Below, in pieces: positions 1 to 11,006 of a DNA stretch of 64,000 nt. This stretch comes from Acuticoccus kalidii (GTDB lineage: Bacteria > Pseudomonadota > Alphaproteobacteria > Rhizobiales > Amorphaceae). The notes beneath the pieces were generated by a model, which had not been told where the DNA came from, made no database searches, and saw only the letters and a program-made list of their open reading frames with translations. The stretch spans positions 1 to 64,000 of the forward strand of contig NZ_JAKGCS010000036.1 of the NCBI RefSeq assembly GCF_021556395.1. Reading direction: 5' to 3'. The first letter of the stretch is position 1, and every line of letters starts with the position of its first letter. The position numbers and the translations under genes were made by a program.

Positions 1-2
1 TC

Positions 3-95
3 TGCCGCTGCACCGGCTACCATAACATCGTGAAGGCGATCAAAGCCGCCGCCGACGACATGGCGGTCGGCACGCCTTCGATGGCCGCCGAATAG
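3..95 (+). CDS. CoxS-type [2Fe-2S] subunit, C-terminal fragment
   Basis: Only the last 30 residues are inside the window; the gene runs in from the left edge. The visible reading frame begins CRCTGYHNIVKAI and ends at a TAG. The C-R-C-T-G-Y-x-x-I-V-K-A-I pattern is the end of the second iron-sulfur motif of molybdenum hydroxylase small subunits (carbon monoxide dehydrogenase/xanthine dehydrogenase family, CoxS). In that family this small subunit carries two [2Fe-2S] clusters and passes electrons from the molybdopterin subunit to a flavin subunit. Which substrate this enzyme uses cannot be told from the fragment. Confidence 0.85.
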   Translation, partial: CRCTGYHNIVKAIKAAADDMAVGTPSMAAE

Positions 96-111
96 CCCGT
101 CTTTCGGCGCC

Positions 112-135
112 CGCGCCGCGATCGCGGCGCGATTT
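112..135 (+). terminator. Probable rho-independent terminator after coxS-like gene
   Basis: A perfect 20-base palindrome at 112-131 (CGCGCCGCG arms) is followed directly by ATTTT, 16 bases past the stop codon of the CoxS-like gene. The U-run is short, so the terminator is likely rather than certain. Confidence 0.6.
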
Positions 136-138
136 TCC

Positions 139-165
139 AAAAAGAAAGCCACCCGAGAGGGTGGC
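139..165 (-). terminator. Rho-independent terminator, minus strand
   Basis: The arms GCCACCC (148-154) and GGGTGGC (159-165) enclose a GAGA loop, and on the minus strand the stem is followed by TTTCTTTTT. It lies behind the tRNA-Gly transcript and would catch read-through from the first, stronger terminator at 271-312. Confidence 0.75.
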
Positions 166-270
166 TGATAGGTCTTATCGAAGGTGGATGTTGCTTCACC
201 CGGACGGGGACCGGCCGACTTCAGCTTCTACATCAGTGCACGAAGCCCGCTGAACGTTCCGCGAGAACGC

Positions 271-312
271 AAAAAAAAAATCGCGCGCCTTACGTGCTCG
301 CTGAAGGCGCGC
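271..312 (-). terminator. Strong rho-independent terminator downstream of tRNA-Gly
   Basis: On the minus strand a 9-bp perfect stem (GCGCGCCTT at 312-304 with AAGGCGCGC at 291-283) and a 12-base loop are followed by ten T residues (280-271). It ends the transcript that starts at the tRNA-Gly promoter and leaves a trailer of about 150 bases between the tRNA 3' end and the stem. Minus-strand open frames across this stretch are interrupted by nothing useful and start inside the tRNA, so no protein is called here. Confidence 0.9.
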
Positions 313-461
313 ATCGATGCTGCCGGTCCAGTGGCCAAGCAAGTTGCGTGAACGCATCCCTGCGATTGGCGGCATATATAGCGAACGTCCCGATGCAGAG
401 GGCATCCCAATTCAAGGGAGCGAAGCCAAAGCGGCGGTTCGGGCGGGAAGGGGGATCGGGT

Positions 462-536
462 TGGAGCGGGCGATGGGGATCGAACCCACGACATCAAGCT
501 TGGGAAGCTTGCGTTCTACCACTGAACTACACCCGC
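462..536 (-). tRNA. tRNA-Gly (anticodon CCC)
   Basis: The minus strand folds as a full cloverleaf: acceptor stem GCGGGTG with CGCCCGC, D arm with AGTTCAGTGGTAGA, anticodon stem CAAGC/GCTTG with loop TTCCCAA (anticodon CCC), and T arm with GGTTCGATCC. The discriminator is U and the CCA end is encoded (462-464). It reads GGG glycine codons. The body is 72 nt without CCA. Confidence 0.97.
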
Positions 537-545
537 CTCGCCGCC

Positions 546-574
546 ACAACACGCCGAACGGGGCCGCCTGTCAA
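546..574 (-). promoter_or_regulatory. Sigma-70-type promoter of tRNA-Gly
   Basis: On the minus strand a consensus -35 box TTGACA (574-569) is followed after exactly 17 bases by TGTTGT (551-546) as the -10 box. The expected start lies a few bases before the tRNA 5' end at 536, which fits a tRNA with a very short leader. Confidence 0.7.
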
Positions 575-800
575 GATGGCCCACCCGCATCGGATGGGGA
601 TCGTCCGACGCGACAAGACCGTCGCTTGACGAGGATCGCGCGTCGCCGCACATCGAACGGCGCGCACGTCGGCCGATCGTTCGGCGCGGCGGCGCAGCAC
701 CGTCGACACGGACCGGAAGCCGCCGGCCGCCGGTCGATGCGTGTGAACCGCAATCGATGCCGTGCTGTCTCGCCCGTCGCCTATTGAGGGGGGAGGGGGC

Positions 801-1673
801 ATGCGATCCGGCGCGGCCCTCGGATCCGAGGCGTCGCGTGTTCCACACTTGGGGGTGTCCGTGCTCGAGCCTGTTCGCCGGCTGGTGGAATCGCGCCAGT
901 GGGAATATTTCATCGTCGGGCTGATCATCGTGAACGCGGCGATCCTCGGCCTCATGACCTCCTCGTCGGTGATGGCCGCGATCGGACCCGTCCTCAACGC
1001 GCTCGACGTCCTGATCCTGGCGGTCTTCGTCGTCGAGATCGTCATGCGCATCGCGGTTCACAGGTTGCGCTTCTTCACCGACGGGTGGAGCCTTTTCGAC
1101 TTCTTCGTGGTCGCCATCGCGCTGGTGCCGGCGAGCCGGGAGTTCTCCGTGCTGCGGGCGCTGCGCATCCTGCGGGTGCTGCGGCTCGTCTCGGTCGTGC
1201 CGACGCTGCGCCGCGTGGTCGGCGGGCTGATCGCTGCGCTTCCCGGCATGGGCTCGATCGTCTTCCTGATGATCATCATCTTCTACGTCTTCTCGGTGAT
1301 GGCCACCTCGCTCTACGGCGCGTCCTTTCCCGAGTGGTTCGGCTCGATCGGTGCCTCGGCCTACTCGCTCTTCCAGATTATGACGCTGGAATCCTGGTCG
1401 ATGGGGATCGTGCGGCCGGTGATGGAGGTCTACCCGTCCGCCTGGGCCTTCTTCGTCCCGTTCATCATGGTGACGGCCTTCGCTGTCCTGAACCTCTTCA
1501 TCGGCATCATCGTCTCCGGCATGCAGCAGGAGGTGGAGGAAGAGGCCAACGCGAGCCGCCAGGCCCTTCTCGAGGAGCAGACGACGATGGCGCAGGACGT
1601 CAAAGCGCTGCGTGAGGAGGTGCGCGCTTTGACGAAGACCATCGAGATGCTCTCCACCGAGCCGCGCGGATGA
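801..1673 (+). CDS. Bacterial voltage-gated sodium channel (BacNav family)
   Basis: A 290-residue, six-helix ion-transport protein of the NaChBac/NavAb family, acting as a homotetramer in the inner membrane. S4 carries arginines every third residue (R119, R122, R125, R128). The pore loop holds TLESWSM (195-201), the high-field-strength selectivity filter of sodium-selective BacNavs, in the context MTLESWSMGIVRP, which closely resembles NavAb. After S6 the C-terminal tail (about 241-285) is acidic and heptad-like, as in the tetrameric coiled coil of the family. The ATG at 801 is chosen because of the GAGGGGGGAGGGGG stretch just upstream; an in-frame ATG at 762 lacks one. In the family such channels support pH or salt responses and motility, which is only inferred here. 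Gene stands alone. Confidence 0.93.
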   Translation: MRSGAALGSEASRVPHLGVSVLEPVRRLVESRQWEYFIVGLIIVNAAILGLMTSSSVMAAIGPVLNALDVLILAVFVVEIVMRIAVHRLRFFTDGWSLFDFFVVAIALVPASREFSVLRALRILRVLRLVSVVPTLRRVVGGLIAALPGMGSIVFLMIIIFYVFSVMATSLYGASFPEWFGSIGASAYSLFQIMTLESWSMGIVRPVMEVYPSAWAFFVPFIMVTAFAVLNLFIGIIVSGMQQEVEEEANASRQALLEEQTTMAQDVKALREEVRALTKTIEMLSTEPRG

Positions 1674-1695
1674 GGCCGGCCGAGAGCGGCGCCCC

Positions 1696-2484
1696 GTGCC
1701 CGTTGCGGCGCCGATGACGGCCCCGGCGCGCGTCCTCGCCCTTCACGCCGCGACGCGCGACCGGCACGATTTTGCCGGCCTCGTCGCCGCGCTGCCGGCC
1801 TTCACGGTGGAGACGGTGGACATTCTCGGCCATGGCGGTGCGCCGCGCCGGCCTTATTATACGATCGATCTGATGGTGGAGGCGGTCGATCTCGGAGCGG
1901 ATCGGCCGATCCTCTACGGCCATTCGCTCGGCGGGCTCGTGGCGCTGGCCGCGGCGGCCCGCTCGCCCGAGCGGATCCGGGCGCTCGTCCTCGAGGACGC
2001 GCCGTTGTTCGAGGCGATGATGCCGCGCCTCGCCGAATCGCCCTTTTATCGCGGGTTTCAGGGCCTCAAGTCGGTGATGACCGGCCGCGCCAAAGATTAT
2101 GCGCTGTCCGACTGGGAGCGTGAGGTCGCGGGGTGGCCCTCCGGTCATCATGGCCGCACAATGCTGGAGGCGTTCGGGCCGGACGGGGTCGCGATGCGCG
2201 CGCGCCAGCTCTTCGCGTTCGACCATCACGTGCTCGACGGCCTGCTCGACGGCTCCTTGACCCGCGGCTACGACGCGATCGCCAATCTGCGCGCGGCAAG
2301 CCTGCCCGTCGCCTATATCGCCGGCGCCCGCGAGCACGGCAGCGCGATCGCGCCCGACGATGTCGCCCGCCTCGCGGCCGAGCCCAACGTGACTGTGCAC
2401 CGGGTGGCGGAGGAGGGGCACTTCATCCACGAAGTCCTCGCCGCACGCTGCGCGGATATCGTGAAGGGCGTCGTCGACCTCTGA
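1696..2484 (+). CDS. Alpha/beta-fold hydrolase
   Basis: A 262-residue alpha/beta hydrolase. The nucleophile elbow is GHSLGG with S77, an HGG-like oxyanion region (GHGG) lies near residue 45, and the probable catalytic histidine is in EEGHFIHE close to the C-terminus. The length matches single-domain esterase/hydrolase families of the MhpC/BioH type. The gene begins 22 bases after the channel gene and may be co-transcribed with it. Translation starts either at GTG 1696 (GAGAG upstream) or ATG 1714. Substrate is not predictable from sequence. Confidence 0.85.
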   Translation: MPVAAPMTAPARVLALHAATRDRHDFAGLVAALPAFTVETVDILGHGGAPRRPYYTIDLMVEAVDLGADRPILYGHSLGGLVALAAAARSPERIRALVLEDAPLFEAMMPRLAESPFYRGFQGLKSVMTGRAKDYALSDWEREVAGWPSGHHGRTMLEAFGPDGVAMRARQLFAFDHHVLDGLLDGSLTRGYDAIANLRAASLPVAYIAGAREHGSAIAPDDVARLAAEPNVTVHRVAEEGHFIHEVLAARCADIVKGVVDL

Positions 2485-2603
2485 GGGGCGACGGGGGCGA
2501 AGGCCCCAGCCCGGCGCAAGCCTCCCGCACTAGAGTCCGTGGTGGTGCCGGGTGTGACCTTTGGTGGATCCCCGGCTCGTGTTCGGACGAGTGGGGGAGC
2601 TTC

Positions 2604-3227
2604 ATGGTAGAGGACGGGCGCAAATTCGGGTGGAGAGGCGTGCTTTGCGCCTCTGTCATGGCGGCGATTCTCGCGCCCTCCGGTGCGTCGTCGCAAGGGT
2701 TGAACGCCGCACTCATCGACGAGACGTTGATCGAACGCTTGCGCGACCATCTCGCGATGGAGATCGTCTGGCGCTCGGTCTCCAACCAGAACCGGATGCG
2801 CGAGGACGCCTCTCAGTCCGACATCGACCGGCTGGACGAGCAGTGGCGCAGCGAGCGGGACGCGGAGGCCAAGCCGCTGATCGCGGCGACGCTCGCGAGC
2901 CCGTTGTCCAATTATCTCACCCGCATCCAAGCCCTCTCCCTCGGCCTTTATTGCGAGATCATCGTGATGGACGCGAACGGCCTCAATGTCGGCCAGAGCA
3001 ACATCACGAGCGACTATTGGCAGGGCGACGAGGCGAAGTGGCAAAAGACCTACGGCGCCGGCAAAAGCGGCCAGTTCATCGACGCGGCCGAATGGAACGA
3101 CGAGACGAAGACCTGGCGCACCCAGGTCAACCTCACGATCGATGATCCCGATACGGGCGAGCCGATCGGGGCCGCGACGTTTGAAATCAATCTCACCGAG
3201 TTGCAGCGACGGGAGCACGTCCAATGA
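2604..3227 (+). CDS. Secreted Cache/PDC-like sensor protein paired with MCP
   Basis: A 207-residue protein with an N-terminal signal peptide (about 1-30, ending GASS) and one periplasmic domain. The middle and C-terminal part (YLTRIQ...[16 protein letters not shown]...YWQGDE...[13 protein letters not shown]) has the look of a single Cache/PDC ligand-binding fold as found in chemoreceptors and sensor kinases, but here there is no transmembrane or signalling domain. GGGGGAG lies five bases before ATG 2604. Its TGA overlaps the ATG of the next gene, a chemotaxis transducer, so the two are translationally coupled. The simple reading is that this is a periplasmic ligand-binding partner of that receptor; this is inference. 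Confidence 0.75.
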   Translation: MVEDGRKFGWRGVLCASVMAAILAPSGASSQGLNAALIDETLIERLRDHLAMEIVWRSVSNQNRMREDASQSDIDRLDEQWRSERDAEAKPLIAATLASPLSNYLTRIQALSLGLYCEIIVMDANGLNVGQSNITSDYWQGDEAKWQKTYGAGKSGQFIDAAEWNDETKTWRTQVNLTIDDPDTGEPIGAATFEINLTELQRREHVQ

Positions 3228-4927
3228 TGGCAAACATGTCCATCACGCGGAAGGTGACGATCGCCTTCGGTGTGATCCTCTTCGTGACGATCGTGACATC
3301 GTCGTTCATCGTCTATCAGACGATGCAGCTCGAACAGAATGTCCGAAACAACGAGCGGACCGGCAGCCTGCTGCATCATCTTCTCACCTATCAGGATGCC
3401 GTCGGCGCCGGCCATAACGAAGTGCTCCGGCTCATCAACTCCAGCGATATCCAGTATCTGCCGAATATCGAGCAGGCGATCGGGCAGGCGGCGGCGCTCG
3501 AGCCCAAGCTCCTCGCCGATTTCGCCGACGACCCGGCCTTGTCGCGACAGGTCGAGGAGATCGTCGCCCTCGCGAAGACGTGGCGGGGCGACATCATGCG
3601 TGCCCAGCTCATCGACATGCGAGATCCCTATACGGTCGACCTCGCCCGGCTCCGCGAAACCTCGATCGAGAATTTCCAGCTCTGGGAATCCGTGAACGAG
3701 CTCTTCGCGAGCGTCGCCGACGCCGTTCGGGCGCGGCAGATGGAGGGGCGCGATATGCAGAATGCCGAGCTCGGGCTGCTGCGCAATGCCTCGATCGGGG
3801 CGAGCGTCATTCTCTTCGGCATCTGTGTCATGATGGCGTTCATGACCCGCGGGACGGTGGTCATGCCCTTGCGGCGGCTCGCCGAAGTCACGGCGAAGCT
3901 GCGCGACAAGGATTGGGGCATCGTCGTCACCGGAACCGACCGGGGGGACGAGATCGGCGACATGTCCCGTGCGCTCGAGGTCTTCCGCGAGACCGGGCTT
4001 CACAACGAGGAGGTCGAGCGCGAGCAGAAGCGTACCGCCGAAGCCGAAGCGCGCAAGGCCGAGGCGGTCCGCGAGGCGGTCGACCGTTTCCGCGACAATT
4101 CCTCAACGCTCCTCAGCCAGCTCAGTGCCGCCGGCATCAGCCTCGGCGGCGCGGCGAACTCCTTGGAGCGCGTGGCCGGCGACAGTTACGATTTCACCCA
4201 GAGCTGCACCACTGCCGCCGAGGCGACCGAGGCGAGCGTTCAGAACGTGGCGGCCGCCATCGAAGAGATGTCGATGTCCATCCGCGACATTTCCGGTCAG
4301 CTCCAGAACGTCACCCAGCTCACCGAGCGGACGAGCCAGGCCTCGACCCAGGCCGGCCATAAAGTGACGGGTCTCAAAGCTCGGTCCGACAAGATCCACG
4401 AGGTGGTGGACCTCATCACGGACATCGCCGGGCAGATCAATCTACTCGCCCTCAACGCGACCATCGAATCGGCACGCGCCGGAGAGGCGGGCAAAGGGTT
4501 CGCCGTCGTCGCCCAGCAGGTGAAGCAGCTCGCCGACCAGACCGCGAAGGCGACGGACGACATCTCGCGGGTGATCGGTCAGGTGAGCGGCGAGGTGAAC
4601 GAGGTGGTCCAGGCGATCCAGGTGATCGAAGGATCGATCGCCGAGGTGAACACCAACACCGCCGGTGTCGCCGCGGCCGTCGAGGAGCAGAGCGCCGCGC
4701 TCGACGAGATCTCGCGCAACGTGACGGTGGTCACGACGCAGACCGGCAACGTCGCCAACAACGTCAAGGGTGTCGAATCGAAGGTCGGCGAAACGCGGAA
4801 CGTCGCCGGCGAGGTGAGTGAACTCTCGACCTCGCTGAAAGAGAGCAGCACGCGCCTCGGCGGAACCATCGAGGGCTTCATCGGCGCCGTGGCGAGCAAT
4901 TCCAACGAACGCGGCGCCGCCGCCTGA
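3224..4927 (+). CDS. Methyl-accepting chemotaxis protein with HAMP domain
   Basis: A 567-residue transducer: TM1 at about 10-31, periplasmic helical region (about 32-188, four-helix-bundle type), TM2 at about 190-208, HAMP linker (208-262) and a methyl-accepting coiled coil to the end. The highly conserved hairpin tip is at 404-437 ([25 protein letters not shown]) and contacts CheA/CheW in the family. No CheR/CheB docking pentapeptide is present at the C-terminus (ends RGAAA). The start ATG at 3224 overlaps the stop of the upstream secreted Cache-like gene (ATGA); a second ATG follows at 3227. No che genes are nearby, so it must feed a distant signalling cluster. Confidence 0.95.
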   Translation: MMANMSITRKVTIAFGVILFVTIVTSSFIVYQTMQLEQNVRNNERTGSLLHHLLTYQDAVGAGHNEVLRLINSSDIQYLPNIEQAIGQAAALEPKLLADFADDPALSRQVEEIVALAKTWRGDIMRAQLIDMRDPYTVDLARLRETSIENFQLWESVNELFASVADAVRARQMEGRDMQNAELGLLRNASIGASVILFGICVMMAFMTRGTVVMPLRRLAEVTAKLRDKDWGIVVTGTDRGDEIGDMSRALEVFRETGLHNEEVEREQKRTAEAEARKAEAVREAVDRFRDNSSTLLSQLSAAGISLGGAANSLERVAGDSYDFTQSCTTAAEATEASVQNVAAAIEEMSMSIRDISGQLQNVTQLTERTSQASTQAGHKVTGLKARSDKIHEVVDLITDIAGQINLLALNATIESARAGEAGKGFAVVAQQVKQLADQTAKATDDISRVIGQVSGEVNEVVQAIQVIEGSIAEVNTNTAGVAAAVEEQSAALDEISRNVTVVTTQTGNVANNVKGVESKVGETRNVAGEVSELSTSLKESSTRLGGTIEGFIGAVASNSNERGAAA

Positions 4928-5404
4928 ACCGGGCGGCTTTCCGCGCACGGCCGATCACGATCGATCGGCGATCGAGTAGCGCCGCCAGTCGCCGGCGGCC
5001 CTCGCCGGCGCGTCAGGCCCGGTTCGAGGCATTGCGCGTCCCCGGGTGAACTTGCGCCGAGAGGCGGCGCCGCCGCTCTCTCCCGCCGTGCGGCGAGCGT
5101 GCCGAGTCTATCGCGAACGAACGACAGTCCCCATTTCCCAGCGCGGACAAAAGAACGCGCCCTGTGTGCAATTCGGATTGTCCGAATAGGCCGCGTCATC
5201 GGCATGGGCGTGAACTGTCCAGTCTTTCTCCCGTATTTTCGCGTATTTTTCGTCCGCTAAGCGCCGGAAGGGTGGCCGATCGACTCGGTCGGCGCCATTT
5301 CTGACTCGTTGCTGCCGTTGCCCCCCACAAAACCCTATGCTATCGGCCCGCAAATGACAGCGGTCCGGGGGTGGGCCGCGATTGAGGACGAAAGAGCAAG
5401 CGTC
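4928..5404. other. Intergenic stretch before atp operon
   Basis: No convincing gene in either strand. It holds an imperfect GC-rich inverted repeat near 5059-5080 and an AT-richer patch at 5230-5255. The last hundred bases hold a possible promoter for the atp operon (listed separately). Confidence 0.5.
5318..5346 (+). promoter_or_regulatory. Possible promoter of atp operon
   Basis: TTGCCC (5318-5323) and TATCGG (5341-5346) are spaced by 17 bases. A start near 5353 would give a leader of about 50 bases before the TTG chosen for atpH. The -10 is poor, so this is tentative. Confidence 0.35.
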
Positions 5405-5959
5405 TTGGCCGATATCCAAACTTCAGGCGTTGCGCACCGTTATGCCTCAGCGCTGTTCGACTTGGCGCTGGAGGAGAACGCGCTCGACAGCGTCGAAGGC
5501 GGGGTGAACACTCTGCAGGCGCTTTTGAACGAGAGTGCGGACCTGCGCCGTCTTGTCGCAAGCCCGGTTTTTTCCGCCGAGGATCAGAGCCGCGCGCTCG
5601 GTGCCGTGATGGAAAAAGCCGGCGTGACGGGACTCGTCGCGAACTTCATGAAGCTCGTGGCCCGCAACCGTCGTCTGTTCGCCGCGCCGGATATGTTGAA
5701 GGTGTTCAACCACCTTCTCGCCAAGCACCGCGGTGAAACGCTCGCCATCGTCACGAGCGCGGAGCCCCTGACGGATGCGCAGGCCGATGCGCTGCGCCAC
5801 GTTCTGGCCGAGAAGGCCGGTGGAACCGTGAAATTGGAGGCGCATGTCGACCCGTCGCTGATCGGCGGTCTGATCGTGCGTCTCGGAAGCCAAATGATCG
5901 ACACCAGCGTTCGCACGCGCCTCGCGGGTCTGCGCACTGCCATGAAGGAAGCCGCATAA
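5405..5959 (+). CDS. atpH: F1 ATP synthase delta subunit
   Basis: A 184-residue delta subunit (OSCP homologue), which links F1 to the peripheral stalk of the proton-driven ATP synthase. The N-terminal domain begins [17 protein letters not shown], and the C-terminal part holds the conserved [26 protein letters not shown]. The TTG at 5405 gives [13 protein letters not shown], which matches the usual alphaproteobacterial start and length; AAAGAG lies eight bases upstream. ATG 5354 is an alternative that would add 17 residues of unlikely sequence. First gene of atpHAGDC; the F0 genes are elsewhere, as is normal in alphaproteobacteria. Confidence 0.93.
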   Translation: MADIQTSGVAHRYASALFDLALEENALDSVEGGVNTLQALLNESADLRRLVASPVFSAEDQSRALGAVMEKAGVTGLVANFMKLVARNRRLFAAPDMLKVFNHLLAKHRGETLAIVTSAEPLTDAQADALRHVLAEKAGGTVKLEAHVDPSLIGGLIVRLGSQMIDTSVRTRLAGLRTAMKEAA

Positions 5960-5960
5960 G

Positions 5961-7514
5961 ATGGACGTCCGTGCCGCCGAGATTTCGGCCATCCTCAAGG
6001 ACCAGATCAAGAATTTCGGCCAGGAGGTGGAGGTCTCCGAAGTGGGCCAGGTGCTGTCCATCGGTGACGGCATCGCCCGCGTCTACGGCCTCGACAAAGT
6101 CCAGGCCGGTGAGCTTGTGGAGTTCCCCAACGGCGTCCGCGGGATGGCGTTGAACCTCGAAGTCGACAATGTCGGTGTCGTCGTGTTCGGCGACGACCGT
6201 CACATCCGCGAAGGCGACACGGTCAAGCGGACCGGCGCGATCGTCGACGCCCCCGTCGGCATGGGTCTGCTCGGCCGCGTCGTCGACGCGCTCGGCAACC
6301 CGATCGACGGCAAGGGCCCGATCGACGCGACCGAGCGCCGCCGCGTCGACGTGAAGGCGCCCGGCATCATCCCGCGCAAATCCGTGCACGAGCCGATGTC
6401 GACCGGCCTCAAGGCGATCGACGCCTTGATCCCCGTCGGCCGTGGCCAGCGCGAGCTGATCATTGGCGACCGTCAGACCGGCAAGACCGCGATCATTCTG
6501 GACACCTTCCTGAACCAGAAGCCGATCCACGATGCCGGTGACGAGAGCAACCGGCTCTACTGCATCTACGTCGCCGTCGGTCAGAAGCGCTCGACCGTCG
6601 CGCAGTTCGTGAAGGTGCTCGAAGAGTCCGGCGCGCTGCCGTACTCCATCGTCATCGCCGCGACCGCGTCCGACCCGGCGCCGATGCAGTTCCTCGCGCC
6701 CTTCACCGGCTGCGCGATGGGTGAATATTTCCGCGACAACGGTATGCACGCCGTGATCGGCTATGACGATCTGTCGAAGCAGGCCGTCGCCTACCGCCAG
6801 ATGTCGCTCCTGCTGCGCCGTCCTCCCGGACGCGAGGCCTATCCGGGCGACGTGTTCTATCTCCACTCGCGCCTCCTGGAGCGCGCGGCGAAGATGTCGG
6901 ACGAGCATGGCGCCGGTTCGCTGACCGCGCTCCCCGTGATCGAGACGCAGGGCAACGACGTGTCGGCGTTCATTCCGACGAACGTCATCTCGATCACCGA
7001 CGGCCAGATCTTCCTCGAGACGGACCTGTTCTATCAGGGCATCCGTCCGGCGGTGAACGTCGGTCTGTCGGTGTCGCGCGTGGGCTCTTCGGCGCAGATC
7101 AAGGCGATGAAGCAGGTCGCGGGCAAGATTAAGGGCGAGCTCGCCCAGTACCGCGAGATGGCCGCCTTCGCGCAGTTCGGCTCCGACCTCGACGCGACGA
7201 CGCAGCGCCTTCTCGCGCGCGGCGCCCGCCTCACCGAGCTTCTGAAGCAGCCGCAATTCTCGCCGCTGACGACGCCGGAGCAGGTCGCCGTGATCTATGC
7301 CGGCGTGAACGGCTATCTCGACACCGTGCCGGTCGGCGCGATCCAGCGTTATGAAGAGGGCCTTCTCGCCCTGATGCGCGGCCAGCACCGGGATATCCTC
7401 GACGGCATCTGGGCGGAAAAGCAGCTCACGGACGAGCTGGGCGCCAAGCTGAAGTCGGCCGTCGAATCCTACACGAAGACGTTCGTGGCCCAGGAGCCTG
7501 CGAAGGCGGCCTAA
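5961..7514 (+). CDS. atpA: F1 ATP synthase alpha subunit
   Basis: A 517-residue alpha subunit of the catalytic F1 head. The non-catalytic nucleotide site has the P-loop GDRQTGKT (169-176). The N-terminus [19 protein letters not shown] and the C-terminal helical domain are typical in sequence and length. It starts one base after the atpH stop, with GAAGGAA at the end of atpH serving as ribosome site. Together with AtpD it forms the alternating hexamer that makes ATP. Confidence 0.98.
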   Translation: MDVRAAEISAILKDQIKNFGQEVEVSEVGQVLSIGDGIARVYGLDKVQAGELVEFPNGVRGMALNLEVDNVGVVVFGDDRHIREGDTVKRTGAIVDAPVGMGLLGRVVDALGNPIDGKGPIDATERRRVDVKAPGIIPRKSVHEPMSTGLKAIDALIPVGRGQRELIIGDRQTGKTAIILDTFLNQKPIHDAGDESNRLYCIYVAVGQKRSTVAQFVKVLEESGALPYSIVIAATASDPAPMQFLAPFTGCAMGEYFRDNGMHAVIGYDDLSKQAVAYRQMSLLLRRPPGREAYPGDVFYLHSRLLERAAKMSDEHGAGSLTALPVIETQGNDVSAFIPTNVISITDGQIFLETDLFYQGIRPAVNVGLSVSRVGSSAQIKAMKQVAGKIKGELAQYREMAAFAQFGSDLDATTQRLLARGARLTELLKQPQFSPLTTPEQVAVIYAGVNGYLDTVPVGAIQRYEEGLLALMRGQHRDILDGIWAEKQLTDELGAKLKSAVESYTKTFVAQEPAKAA

Positions 7515-7538
7515 CGCCTTCGCATCGGAACCGACTCC

Positions 7539-8441
7539 ATGGCGTCTCTCAAGGATCTCCGCAATCGCATCGCCTCCGTGAAGGCGACGCAGAAAATCAC
7601 CAAGGCGATGCAGATGGTCGCCGCGGCGAAGCTGCGTCGCGCACAGGAGGCGGCCGAGGCTTCCCGACCCTATGCCGAGCGCATGGCGTCGGTCCTCGCC
7701 AACCTCGCCGAGATGACGGCGGGCGACCCCGATGCGCCCGTCCTGATGACCGGCAACGGCAAGGACGACACGCATCTCCTCGTCGTCTGCACGGCCGACC
7801 GCGGCCTCTGCGGCGGCTTCAACGCTTCGATCGTGCGCAAGGCGGTGTCCGATGCGCGCGACCTGATGGCCGCCGGCAAGACGGTCAAGTTCCTCTGTGT
7901 CGGCCGTAAGGGCTACGACATTCTGCGCCGCGGCTTCCGCGACCAGATCGTCGACGTGATGGAATTCAAGTCGGTTCGTCGCATCTCCTTCACCGAAGCC
8001 CATCTCGTCGGCGACCGCGTGGTCGCGATGTTCGACGAAGGCGCGTTCGACGTCGCGACGCTCTATTATGCCGAGTTCCGTTCGGTGATCAGCCAGAAGC
8101 CGACCGGGCTTCAGCTCATCCCCGCCGCGGCGGCTGCCGCCGACGCGATCGAGCACGAGCACGAGCATGCACCCGCAGCCGGCAACGCCGTCTATGAGTA
8201 CGAGCCCGACGCGACCGAGATCCTGGACGCGCTCGTGCCGCGCAATATCCGGGTGCAGATCTTCCGCGCGCTCCTCGAGAACGCGGCGTCCGAGCAGGGC
8301 GCCCGCATGAGCGCGATGGACAGCGCCACCCGCAATGCCGGCGACATGATCGACCGTCTGACGCTGCAGTATAACCGGACCCGTCAGGCGCAGATCACGA
8401 AAGAACTCATCGAGATCATCTCGGGCGCCGAGGCGCTCTGA
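7539..8441 (+). CDS. atpG: F1 ATP synthase gamma subunit
   Basis: A 300-residue rotor-shaft subunit. The N-terminal helix ([20 protein letters not shown], then [16 protein letters not shown]) and the C-terminal helix ([34 protein letters not shown]) are the two conserved ends that form the coiled coil inside F1. Between them a His/Glu/Ala-rich loop ([11 protein letters not shown], about residues 205-216) lengthens the globular part, a kind of insertion common in alphaproteobacterial gamma subunits. It follows atpA after 24 bases. Confidence 0.97.
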   Translation: MASLKDLRNRIASVKATQKITKAMQMVAAAKLRRAQEAAEASRPYAERMASVLANLAEMTAGDPDAPVLMTGNGKDDTHLLVVCTADRGLCGGFNASIVRKAVSDARDLMAAGKTVKFLCVGRKGYDILRRGFRDQIVDVMEFKSVRRISFTEAHLVGDRVVAMFDEGAFDVATLYYAEFRSVISQKPTGLQLIPAAAAAADAIEHEHEHAPAAGNAVYEYEPDATEILDALVPRNIRVQIFRALLENAASEQGARMSAMDSATRNAGDMIDRLTLQYNRTRQAQITKELIEIISGAEAL

Positions 8442-8469
8442 TGATCGGCGATCGGACCGTGGGTGCGCC

Positions 8470-8504
8470 GCGCGCCGGGAGCGACACGACCGCTCCGGCG
8501 CGCG
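8470..8504. promoter_or_regulatory. GC-rich hairpin in long atpG-atpD gap
   Basis: The nearly 300-base gap between atpG and atpD has no supportable gene. It holds a 12-13 bp stem (8470-8482 with 8492-8504, one bulged G, loop of nine). There is no U-run, so it is not a standard terminator; it could stabilise the upstream mRNA or set the alpha/gamma to beta/epsilon ratio. The rest of 8505-8737 shows nothing else. Confidence 0.45.
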
Positions 8505-8671
8505 CCACCGCGGTTCGATCACGATGGCCGGCGCACGGGGCGGGAGACCGCCCTGTCTGAGGTTTGAGAAGAGGCGCGCCGCGAGGCACGTACGAGATTC
8601 CCGCGGATCCGCCAGAACGGACCGCCGTAGCCCCAAATCCACGGCCAGCGGGGCGCAGGCTCGCAAGTTGA

Positions 8672-10159
<1,488 letters not shown>

Positions 10160-10270
10160 CCCGATCCGATCCGGCGTCCTTGGGCGCCGGATCATCACCG
10201 CCACAAGGCGGCCGGCTGAGACCCGACTGGCCGCGTCAGCGGCGTGCGATGACACTGAGGACCAAACGAC

Positions 10271-10666
10271 ATGGCCACCTTTCCCTTCGAGCTCGTTTCT
10301 CCGGAAAAGCTCATCTTCTCCGGCGACGTCGAAGCCGTCCGCCTGCCGGGGGCCGAGGGGGAGTTCCAGGTGATGGCCGGACATGCGCCGCTTCTGGCGC
10401 TGCTCGGACCAGGAATCATGGAAGTTTCGGGCGGTGAGGCAAAGAGCCGGCGCGTCTTCATCGACGGTGGCTTTTGCGACATGAACGGCACCACCTGCAC
10501 CGTGCTCGCCGAAGCGGCGACGAGCGTCGATGACCTGTCGGGCGAGGCGATCGACCGGCTGATCCGGGACGCGGAGCAGGCCGCTGCAAAGCTCGAGGTG
10601 CCCGCTGAGCGTGACGAGGCAGAACGCCGCATCGCGACCCTGCGCACCGTGAAGGCCGAGCTCTAA
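10271..10666 (+). CDS. atpC: F1 ATP synthase epsilon subunit
   Basis: A 131-residue epsilon subunit: N-terminal beta-sandwich (FELVSPEKLIFSGDVEAVRLPGAEGEFQVMAGHAP) that binds the c-ring and gamma, and a shorter C-terminal helical part (from about 90) that can inhibit ATP hydrolysis. GAGGA lies about ten bases before ATG. Last gene of the operon. Confidence 0.96.
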   Translation: MATFPFELVSPEKLIFSGDVEAVRLPGAEGEFQVMAGHAPLLALLGPGIMEVSGGEAKSRRVFIDGGFCDMNGTTCTVLAEAATSVDDLSGEAIDRLIRDAEQAAAKLEVPAERDEAERRIATLRTVKAEL

Positions 10667-11006
10667 AACCGCCGCTTCACCGGCACGATTCCCGCCGCGC
10701 CGCCGTGTATGGCGGCCCGCGGCGGCTCTTCGGGCGACGGCGCCCGCTCTCCGATCCGCCCCGATCACCGGAACATTTTCCCGCCTGCTCCATTCCTTGA
10801 GCATCCAGCGGACGATGGGCGCGCCTGTGCGGCCGCCCGATCGGCGGCGCGCGCGTCGGCATGGCCCGGCACCCTGCGGATCTTTTCAGCAAAATCGAAG
10901 TAGATGCCTTGAGTCTTCAAGAATCCGTGTGCCGGGTTCTCCGGGGAACCTCCAGCATAATCGCAGCGTTTGTTCCGCTATAGAGCGATTGTTGAGGGGA
11001 AGTCCG
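10667..11006. other. Intergenic stretch after atpC
   Basis: No gene seen. A GC-rich inverted repeat near 10688-10717 (GCCGC and CCGCC arms around GTGTAT) has no U-run but could end the atp transcript. The last 30 bases hold the ribosome site GAGGGGAAG of the next gene. Confidence 0.5.

Noticed and set aside
228..497. Minus-strand open frame over the tRNA trailer (ending FFLRSRGTFSGLRALM)
   Set aside because: It starts inside the tRNA gene and runs through the terminator and its ten-T run; there is no ribosome site.
10797..11006. N-terminal extension of the small secreted protein
   Set aside because: The frame is open upstream to 10797, but the signal peptide and a good ribosome site place the start at 11007.
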